The notes under the pieces: model-generated | The model's input: only the letters and a program-made list of their open reading frames with translations | The model's database searches: none | Told to the model about the DNA's origin: nothing | Shown: piece by piece, positions 34,186 to 40,090 of the stretch | Layout: each line of letters starts with the position of its first letter | How positions within the stretch are numbered: position 1 is the first letter of the stretch | NCBI GenBank assembly: GCA_001914785.1 | Contig: MNDE01000007.1 | Location: 1 to 40,090, forward strand | DNA: 40,090 bases | Direction of reading: 5' to 3' | From: Acidobacteria bacterium 13_2_20CM_57_17 | Lineage (GTDB): Bacteria > Acidobacteriota > Terriglobia > Acidiferrales > UBA7541 | Translations under genes and position numbers: made by a program

Positions 34186-35607
34186 CTAGCGGGCCACAGC
34201 GGCGCCCTTCATATTTTCAATGATGGCGGATGCAAAAGCGGAGGTGCCCACTTTCGTCGCGCCGGGCATCAGGCGTTCGAGGTCGTAGGTCACGCGTTTC
34301 TGTTGAATGGTGCGGGCGATGCCATCCTCAATCAGTCTCGAGGCTTCCTTCCACCCGAGGAACTCAAACATCATCGCGCCCGAAAGCATCACAGAACTCG
34401 GATTGATGACATCTTTATCGGCATATTTCGGCGCAGTGCCGTGAGTGGCTTCAAAGACGCCGAAACCATCGCCGATATTTGAGCCCGGCGCCATACCCAG
34501 CCCGCCTACTTGCGCGGCGCAGGCATCGGACAAATAATCTCCGTTCAAATTGGAAGTGGCCAGAACGCTGTATTCATCCGCACGCATCAGGACTTGTTGA
34601 AATACGGAGTCGGCGATGCGGTCGTTGATCATGAGCTTCTGCTTCCACTGTCCTTTGCCATGAGTTGCGTAAATCGTGTCCAGCGTTTGCTTCACTTCGG
34701 CGTAGACCGTTTTCTTGAACGCCTCCGTGGCTTGTTCGAGTCCCGGCTCGATCATCGTCGCGTTCTGCTCCACGGTGAGAGAGGGATTCCTGTCGCGATT
34801 GTCGACGATCCAGCTCTCGCGCTCGGTAATGGTCTGAACGCGAAACTCTTCGCGCGCCAGTTCGTAGCCCCAATCACGGAAGCCGCCCTCGGTAAACTTC
34901 TGGATGTTGCCCTTGTGTACCAGCGTCACGCTCTTCTTCTTGTTTGTAAGGGCATACTTGATGGCGCGGCGGACCAGGCGCTTCGTTCCCGTCGGAGAAA
35001 TGGGCTTGATGCCCACGCCGGAATCCCAGCGAATCTGCTTCTTGCCGTCTTTCAGCATTTCGTTGTTCAAAAATTCGAGGAGTTTTTTCGCTTCCGGCGA
35101 GCCGGATTTCCACTCGATGCCGATGTAAACGTCCTCGGTATTCTCGCGGAAGATGAACACATCCATTTTTTCCGGTTCGCGAACCGGGGAAGGCACGCCC
35201 TTAAAATAGCGCACGGGGCGTTCGCAGGAATAAAGGTCCAGAAGCTGGCGCAGCGCGACGTTCAGGGAGCGTATGCCGCCGCCGACGGGCGTCGTCAGCG
35301 GCCCTTTGATGGCAACACGAAAATCACGGATCGCGTCGACGGTGTCATTCGGCAGCCACTCGTTGAAGGTCTTAAAAGCTTTCTCGCCAGCGAAAACTTC
35401 GAACCAGGCCACGCGGCGTTTGCCGCCATAAGCGTGGTCCACAGCCGCATCGAACACCCGCCGCGACGCCTTCCAGATGTCACGTCCCGTGCCATCTCCT
35501 TCAATGAATGGAATAATCGGAGTGTCCGGCACTTGCAGCTCGCCTCCGCTGTAGCCGATCGGCTTGCCTTCGGAGGGAGCAGGCTTCCCGTTATACGAAC
35601 TCTTCAT
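34186..35607 (-). CDS. icd: NADP-dependent isocitrate dehydrogenase
   Basis: 473 aa from ATG at 35607, chosen for AAGGAG 8 nt upstream; the extra 21 residues of the longest frame are unlikely. Substrate-site motif [18 protein letters not shown] carries the Ser that is phosphorylated in E. coli [19 protein letters not shown] and [17 protein letters not shown] follow; Lys-Tyr in the latter marks NADP specificity. It converts isocitrate to 2-oxoglutarate. Length is longer than E. coli by about 57 residues. It is the first gene of the icd-mdh unit and is divergent from the CMD-family gene. Confidence 0.95.
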   Translation of the reverse strand: MKSSYNGKPAPSEGKPIGYSGGELQVPDTPIIPFIEGDGTGRDIWKASRRVFDAAVDHAYGGKRRVAWFEVFAGEKAFKTFNEWLPNDTVDAIRDFRVAIKGPLTTPVGGGIRSLNVALRQLLDLYSCERPVRYFKGVPSPVREPEKMDVFIFRENTEDVYIGIEWKSGSPEAKKLLEFLNNEMLKDGKKQIRWDSGVGIKPISPTGTKRLVRRAIKYALTNKKKSVTLVHKGNIQKFTEGGFRDWGYELAREEFRVQTITERESWIVDNRDRNPSLTVEQNATMIEPGLEQATEAFKKTVYAEVKQTLDTIYATHGKGQWKQKLMINDRIADSVFQQVLMRADEYSVLATSNLNGDYLSDACAAQVGGLGMAPGSNIGDGFGVFEATHGTAPKYADKDVINPSSVMLSGAMMFEFLGWKEASRLIEDGIARTIQQKRVTYDLERLMPGATKVGTSAFASAIIENMKGAAVAR

Positions 35608-35744
35608 GAATACAGCTCCTTGGAATAAGTTCCACTGCTCCGGCGGCACACGAGGAGAGGGCTGCGCCACACCGCTAGGACCGCCTTAGCACCTGGCAGG
35701 TTCGGGTGAACTGGAGAAGATATCATATTCGCGCGGGCGGGGAG

Positions 35745-35750
35745 TATAAT
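35745..35750 (+). promoter_or_regulatory. candidate -10 element upstream of the CMD-family gene
   Basis: A perfect TATAAT lies 40 nt before the ATG at 35790. I could not find a convincing -35 at normal spacing, so only the -10 is called. Confidence 0.35.
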
Positions 35751-35789
35751 CGCGCGCGATCCGAACTTCTCAAGACAGGAGAAATCACC

Positions 35790-36146
35790 ATGGTCATGGA
35801 TTGGAATCAATACCATAAGGAAATCGGTGGCAGAGTGGGCGAGCTTGGCAAGCTTTCGCCTGACACGCTTCGCGGGTACCAGACGTTGAGCGCCGCCAAC
35901 TCGAAGACGACCAAACTGGGCGAAAAGACGCGGCAGTTAATTTCCCTTGCTGTCGCAGTCACCACTCGTTGCGACGGTTGCATTGTATTCCACACGGACG
36001 CCGCCCTGAAGGCTGGCGCGACCAGGGAGGAGATTTCCGAAGCCCTGGGTGTTGCCGTCAGCATGAACGCTGGGGCCGCTTTGATTTATTCGGCTCGCGT
36101 TCTCGACGCCGTCGAAGCAAAATCCGCTGCCGCCCACGCTGGCTAG
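35790..36146 (+). CDS. carboxymuconolactone decarboxylase/AhpD-family protein
   Basis: 118 aa from ATG at 35790, with AGGAGA 7 nt upstream; the longer frame to 35706 lacks a ribosome site. The AhpD-core motif RCDGCIVFHTDAALKAGAT contains a CxxC pair and a His, the usual peroxidase active site. Residues 60-115 continue the family's helical part with EISEALGVAVSMNAG. It probably acts in thiol-dependent peroxide detoxification; a decarboxylase activity is not implied. It converges on ino1 with a 6-nt gap. Confidence 0.88.
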   Translation: MVMDWNQYHKEIGGRVGELGKLSPDTLRGYQTLSAANSKTTKLGEKTRQLISLAVAVTTRCDGCIVFHTDAALKAGATREEISEALGVAVSMNAGAALIYSARVLDAVEAKSAAAHAG

Positions 36147-36152
36147 CCTGAA

Positions 36153-37466
36153 CTAGTCGTAATACTCCTGGCCGAGGTGGGTGATGAGGTCCTCGCCCTT
36201 CATCCACCGAAGCGTGTTCTTCAGCTTCATGGACTGAATGAACAGGTCGTGCTCGGGGTATAGTCCCGGCGCGGTCATCGGCGACTTGAAGTAAAAGCTG
36301 AGCCATTCCTGAATACCGCGCATACCCGCGCGTTGCGCTAGGTCGAGGAACAGCACGAGGTCGAGCACGATCGGCGCAGCCAAAATGGAATCCCGGCATA
36401 AGAAGTCCACCTTGATTTGCATCGGGTAGCCAAGCCAGCCGAAGATGTCGATATTGTCCCAGCCTTCTTTGTTGTCGCCGCGCGGCGGGTAGTAGTTGAT
36501 GCGCACTTTGTGGCACATCTTGCCGTAAAGCTGTGGGTACAACTGTGGCTGAAGAATGTATTCCAGGACGCTGAGCTTGGACTCCTCCTTGGTTTTGAAG
36601 GAACCTGGGTCCTCGAGAACTTCGCCGTCCCGGTTGCCGAGGATGTTGGTGGAGAACCAGCCTTCCAGCCCCAGCATGCGAGCCTTGAAGCCCGGCGCGA
36701 GAATAGTCTTCATCAACGTCTGACCCGTCTTGAAATCTTTTCCGCAGATGGCCACGTTGTGGTCGTGTGCAAGCTTCTGGATCGCAGGGATATCCACGGT
36801 CAGGTTGGGCGCGCCGTTGGCAAAAGGCACGCCGCTGGTCACCGACGCCCAGGCGTAAAGCATAGAAGGGGCAATTGCCGGATGATTGGACTGCATGGCC
36901 TCGACAAATTTTTCCGGCGTGGAGTGCACCTCTTCGGGCTTAACGAACGATTCGGTCGACGCGCACCAGCAAGTCACCAGGCGGGAAACTCGCGAAGCCT
37001 TGCGGAAGTTGGCAATGTCTTCCTTGATTTGCAGCGCCATCTCGTACTTGTTCTTGCCCTTCTTGATGTTTGGACCGTCGATCATCTTCACGAAATCGTG
37101 ATCGAACGCAGCCTTCATCGGCTTGATCGTGGAAAGAAAGGGCTTCACCTTTTCCAGATCTTGCGGATTCAGGACGCCCGCATTCGCCGCGGACTGGTAA
37201 GCGTTGTCCTTAAAAATATCCCAGCCGCCGAAGGTGAGGTCCGACAGCTCGGCAAGCGGGACAAATTTCTTAATGAGTGGCGACCGTGCGTCCGTACGCT
37301 TGCCCAGCCGAATCGTGCCCATCTGCGTGAGCGATCCCACGGGCTGGGACTTGCCTTTGCGTACAAGCTCCACTCCAGCCATAAAGGTGGTGCTGACAGC
37401 ACCCATGCCCGGAAGCAGGATCCCCAGTTTCCCCTTCGCGGGCGCGATTTTGGAAGGCTTTTCCAT
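36153..37466 (-). CDS. ino1: myo-inositol-1-phosphate synthase
   Basis: 437 aa. It cyclises glucose 6-phosphate to inositol 1-phosphate with NAD. The Rossmann motif LLPGMGAVSTTFMAGV lies at the N-terminus, and family motifs DFKTGQT, GWFSTNILGNRDG and NYYPPRGDNKEGWDNID are in the C-terminal half. It would feed inositol lipids or soluble inositol derivatives. Start ATG 37466 has AAGGAG 4 nt upstream. It is monocistronic by position, convergent with the CMD-family gene. Confidence 0.93.
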   Translation of the reverse strand: MEKPSKIAPAKGKLGILLPGMGAVSTTFMAGVELVRKGKSQPVGSLTQMGTIRLGKRTDARSPLIKKFVPLAELSDLTFGGWDIFKDNAYQSAANAGVLNPQDLEKVKPFLSTIKPMKAAFDHDFVKMIDGPNIKKGKNKYEMALQIKEDIANFRKASRVSRLVTCWCASTESFVKPEEVHSTPEKFVEAMQSNHPAIAPSMLYAWASVTSGVPFANGAPNLTVDIPAIQKLAHDHNVAICGKDFKTGQTLMKTILAPGFKARMLGLEGWFSTNILGNRDGEVLEDPGSFKTKEESKLSVLEYILQPQLYPQLYGKMCHKVRINYYPPRGDNKEGWDNIDIFGWLGYPMQIKVDFLCRDSILAAPIVLDLVLFLDLAQRAGMRGIQEWLSFYFKSPMTAPGLYPEHDLFIQSMKLKNTLRWMKGEDLITHLGQEYYD

Positions 37467-37634
37467 GCCGCTCCTTTTTGTTGGACGATCAGAATGCGAT
37501 CGACGGTAAGACTGAACTCAAGACAAGAATCACCGCAGCGGAAGCGTGCTGCGTCCCCAAACAAATTAGTAATGATGAGGGAAGACCCCAGGATTTGCAA
37601 ATCGCAGCAGGCGAAGCGATCGCGTGCTGCCCGC

Positions 37635-38705
37635 TCACTTGTGCGAAGGCAAGAGATCCCAGATGCCGGCGTCCTCCGTCCCAAGAACCCAGGAGCAGAA
37701 TCCCTGCAGGCCGCGGTCTTTCACTAGGGAATAGCGCTCGCGGAAGGTGTGCGCGTCGGTGAAAAAAATCCATTCGCGCATGTCATCGCGATAAAAGAAA
37801 AACCAGGAAGAACGGTCGACGGGATCCCATTCCATGCGCCCTCCGTAGACCCTGGCAAGATCCAATGCGTCGTCGGTAGCGATGTACTCAGCGCTTGGAT
37901 TGGGCTTGTCCGTGGGAGGAAAGCCTGGCTGCGCGGGAGCCTTTACGGGAGTGCCGGCGAACCAATGATAGCCATAGAGCGGGATTCCGAGCGAGAGTTT
38001 TTCCCGAGGCACAAACTTGAGAGCGTAATCGAGGTTGCCGGTGGTCCATGCCCATCCGGCAACGGGACCGGGCGCCGTCCAGCGCGTGTGCTGGTCATAG
38101 GTCATCAAGCAGATGAGATCCACGCTTTGCGCGAGGGCCGTCAAGTCATACGCCCCGCGCCAATTTTCGTAGATCCATTTGGAAAATCCGCCCTCGCCGG
38201 GCGCGCCCGGGGCATTCGGGACGGTGGCGATGGTGAGCTGGAGTTTGACGGCATGAAACTCCGAGGCGACATTGGCAACCATGGTGGAGACTGCACTGCG
38301 GTCCGTCCAGTGAACGTTCTCGAAGTCCAACTGGATGCCTATGTAGCCGTTCTCCTTGCAAGCGGCCATAAGCCTGCTAGCCATCGTTTCGTAAGCTGCC
38401 CGGTTGGCAAGCAGTTTGTGCAGGTCTTCCTGCGAAAACTCGCCGTTAACCACAATCGGCATGATGGGGACATGGTGCTGGCGGGCTGTTTCGAGTACGA
38501 GCGAATCGGGGCCACCGGAGACAAGGCCATTCGCATCAACGGAATACCACGTGGGAACGAGGATGTCGATCTTGTCGGCATGAGCCAAGAAGGAGCGTAC
38601 GGACTTGTGGTCACGCGTCAGGTAGAAAAGGGCTTTGGGTTGTTCGGCGCGGAGCGGAAGACCAAAAAGGATGATCGCGGCTAGGACGAAGAATCTGCGT
38701 TTCAT
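37635..38705 (-). CDS. exported GH18-like protein (YaaH/chitinase fold)
   Basis: 356 aa with a signal peptide (FFVLAAIILFGLPLRA). The GH18 DxxDxDxE-like strand reads GIQLDFENVHW, with the catalytic acid-like Glu. The rest fits a TIM barrel (LMTYDQHTRWT, LGIPLYGYHWF) of the YaaH spore-cortex/N-acetylglucosaminidase group. The first Asp of the motif is not clear, so activity is less certain. Likely target is peptidoglycan or chitin-like glycan outside the cell. The start has no clear Shine-Dalgarno. Confidence 0.87.
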   Translation of the reverse strand: MKRRFFVLAAIILFGLPLRAEQPKALFYLTRDHKSVRSFLAHADKIDILVPTWYSVDANGLVSGGPDSLVLETARQHHVPIMPIVVNGEFSQEDLHKLLANRAAYETMASRLMAACKENGYIGIQLDFENVHWTDRSAVSTMVANVASEFHAVKLQLTIATVPNAPGAPGEGGFSKWIYENWRGAYDLTALAQSVDLICLMTYDQHTRWTAPGPVAGWAWTTGNLDYALKFVPREKLSLGIPLYGYHWFAGTPVKAPAQPGFPPTDKPNPSAEYIATDDALDLARVYGGRMEWDPVDRSSWFFFYRDDMREWIFFTDAHTFRERYSLVKDRGLQGFCSWVLGTEDAGIWDLLPSHK

Positions 38706-38904
38706 AGGACCCGAAGTTTACCTGCCTTTAATCGCGACGTGCAACGCGCAATGTCGATTGGCGATAATCACTCCATTGCTGAAAACGAAATGGGGACCAG
38801 CAATCAATTAATTCCCCTCGGGCGCTGTAGACATTCAGGACAACTGCAGTTGCATTGGGATTACGGGGAGCCGGAATCAGGGTTAAAGTGAGGAAAAGAG
38901 TACG

Positions 38905-38919
38905 GAGGGCCTTCGCCCT
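38905..38919. repeat. short hairpin next to a ribosome site
   Basis: The piece AGGGC-CTTCG-CCCT pairs as a short stem-loop just before the AAGGAG that serves the gene at 38933. Positions are approximate by one or two bases. It could tune access to the ribosome site, which I cannot test here. Confidence 0.3.
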
Positions 38920-38932
38920 GAAGGAGTCTTGA

Positions 38933-39610
38933 ATGAAGCTTGCAAATCGATACGTGTTGTTTGTCATCGCTGTGGTTATTTTCGCGATTGGTGCCGGCAT
39001 TTTTGGCGCCGGAGTAGTCGCACAGGAAGAAGGCTGGCAGATCGTGCGCGCGGAGTACGGCTTCAAGAATCGACGCACGGATGTCACCGATATTCTTAAG
39101 GATCTCGTCGGACGCGGCGGCGTGAATGGGCGAGTCGCGGTCACCAACCAAACCATGGGCGGAGATCCCGCCGTGGGGGCCGATAAATCGCTCCGCATCT
39201 TTGCCCGACGTCGCGAAAACAACAGGGGTGGCTTCGTCGAGCGCGAATGGGACTACAAAGAAGGCGGCTTCGTGGAAGTGCGCATGTTTGACGTACGCAT
39301 GCAGGAGGCGCGGCGCGATGACTGGGATGACCGCCCTGCAAGATACGGTGCTCGCGATCGCGATCGCGATGACTGGAATGGCCTTAAGATCATCCGCGCC
39401 TACTATGGCATTCAAGGGCGGACCGTCAACGTGACAGACATGCTGCGCGCCCGGGTCCGCGACGGAGCAATGAGTTTCGTAGTGACCAACAATGCCCTGG
39501 GTGGCGACCCGGCCGTTGGCGCAGATAAATTCCTGATCGTCATCTACCGGTACCAAGGCCAAGAAGCCGCCACATTCGTGCGGGAAGGGTACACGCTGAC
39601 GATTCCGTAG
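38933..39610 (+). CDS. exported protein with two tandem DUF3395-like repeats
   Basis: 225 aa. A signal peptide or anchor (residues 8-30, VLFVIAVVIFAIGAGIFGAG) is followed by two copies of about 75 residues. Each holds I-RA-YG, a VTD-L segment, a VTN-GGDPAVGADK-L core and a final aromatic strand. A charged linker of about 25 residues rich in Arg and Asp separates them. The copies resemble the C-terminal domain of DnaJ-like DUF3395 proteins. The function is unknown. Start ATG 38933 has AAGGAG 6 nt upstream. Confidence 0.83.
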   Translation: MKLANRYVLFVIAVVIFAIGAGIFGAGVVAQEEGWQIVRAEYGFKNRRTDVTDILKDLVGRGGVNGRVAVTNQTMGGDPAVGADKSLRIFARRRENNRGGFVEREWDYKEGGFVEVRMFDVRMQEARRDDWDDRPARYGARDRDRDDWNGLKIIRAYYGIQGRTVNVTDMLRARVRDGAMSFVVTNNALGGDPAVGADKFLIVIYRYQGQEAATFVREGYTLTIP

Positions 39611-39651
39611 AGTTTCGCCAATACTCCTGAAGCAGGTCCCGGGATCCAAGA

Positions 39652-39677
39652 CAGGAAGCCGTCAGGAGGGCTTCCTG
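39652..39677. repeat. 9-bp inverted repeat between convergent genes
   Basis: CAGGAAGCC (39652-39660) and GGCTTCCTG (39669-39677) form a hairpin with an 8-nt loop. It covers the 3' end of the minus-strand gene. No T-run follows, so a terminator role is only possible. Confidence 0.4.
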
Positions 39678-40090
39678 GACCTGCAAATCTCCAGAACCAG
39701 ATAGATCACCACAGCTAGATTGATCACCAGCGCCAGCACTTTGCCGATGCTGGCGTGCTTTGCGAGCTCGTAGACTTCCAGCGGCAGCAAGGAAGCGGTC
39801 GTGATGATCGTAAGATACTCGGCCCAGCTCTTACGAAAGGCCAAGCCTGCGCCTTCAGTCAGAAAAATAGCGGAATAAATAAATGTGCCAACGCTGAGTT
39901 CCTTCAATCGCCGGTCATCGAGAATCGACAACTTCTCGAGAAGCAGTTGCAGATAGTGGCTGTGGGGATCCACCTGAAAAACGTTGATCCAGTGCACGAC
40001 GATGGCTTCGATGTCCTTGTGCAAAAGTTTGAGCGCGCCGATGCCCAGCGCGAGAAGCGCCAGGCCTTTCAATAGTTTGAAGGCGGCGAT
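39662..40090 (-). CDS. DUF2127-like membrane protein, 5' end beyond window
   Basis: The readable part is 142 aa plus the stop. The frame has no stop up to base 40090; the six residues before the TTG at 40072 (IAAFKL) run straight into LLKGLALLALGIGALKLL, a typical first helix, so the true start is outside the window. The family pattern HKDIEAIVVHW and a DPHSHYLQLLLEKL segment are visible, followed by three more hydrophobic stretches. DUF2127 members are small inner-membrane proteins with no known role. Confidence 0.8.
   Translation of the reverse strand: MAAFKLLKGLALLALGIGALKLLHKDIEAIVVHWINVFQVDPHSHYLQLLLEKLSILDDRRLKELSVGTFIYSAIFLTEGAGLAFRKSWAEYLTIITTASLLPLEVYELAKHASIGKVLALVINLAVVIYLVLEICRSRKPS

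Overview
The window is about 40 kb of dense, GC-rich bacterial chromosome. Gene content (PvlArgDC-type arginine decarboxylase, a deoxyhypusine-synthase-like protein, RNase J, a B. subtilis-like three-subunit succinate dehydrogenase, Ino1-type inositol phosphate synthase) and intergenic hairpin repeats built around GGCTTCAGCC and CACAGCCA-TGGCTGTG cores suggest an Acidobacteriota member. This assignment is inference from gene content and repeat style, not from a marker gene.

Left part (1-10.9 kb): a tRNA-Phe cut by the window edge, then on the minus strand ftsK, a small membrane protein, uppP, a rimI-like acetyltransferase (TTGA overlap with uppP), a secreted GH5 glycosidase and an aldehyde dehydrogenase (ATGA overlap with the GH5 gene). 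After a 570-nt gap comes a plus-strand secreted protein with one heme motif, then a minus-strand SDR oxidoreductase.

10.9-12.7 kb is accessory DNA: an array of hairpin repeats, a degenerate tRNA with an encoded CCA end, and a decayed gene whose frames can be rejoined by two single-base indels (Ntn-hydrolase-like, then HEPN-like). Then come a TetA-like MFS pump, rnj and a GlsB/YeaQ-like membrane protein.

16.3-21.7 kb holds a polyamine gene set: agmatine deiminase (aguA), N-carbamoylputrescine amidase (aguB), a divergently transcribed deoxyhypusine-synthase-like protein and a pyruvoyl-dependent arginine decarboxylase. Together they predict arginine to agmatine to N-carbamoylputrescine to putrescine and probably on to homospermidine or a related polyamine. 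A GAF protein and the sdhCAB operon follow, then an M19 dipeptidase and a lipoprotein cyclophilin.

28.1-32.2 kb is the most interesting part. A consensus-like promoter places its predicted start almost on the ATG of a 31-codon ORF with four consecutive Cys codons. Two alternative pairings and an intrinsic terminator follow, and then a siroheme sulfite/nitrite reductase, a SUMT, an unlisted 43-aa membrane microprotein and a YeiH-family transporter. I read this as a trp-style, cysteine-sensing attenuator on a sulfur-assimilation operon.

The right part (32.2-40.1 kb) has a secreted arginase-family protein, mdh-icd, a small AhpD/CMD protein, ino1, a GH18-like protein, a secreted protein with a tandem internal repeat, and a DUF2127-like membrane protein that runs off the window.
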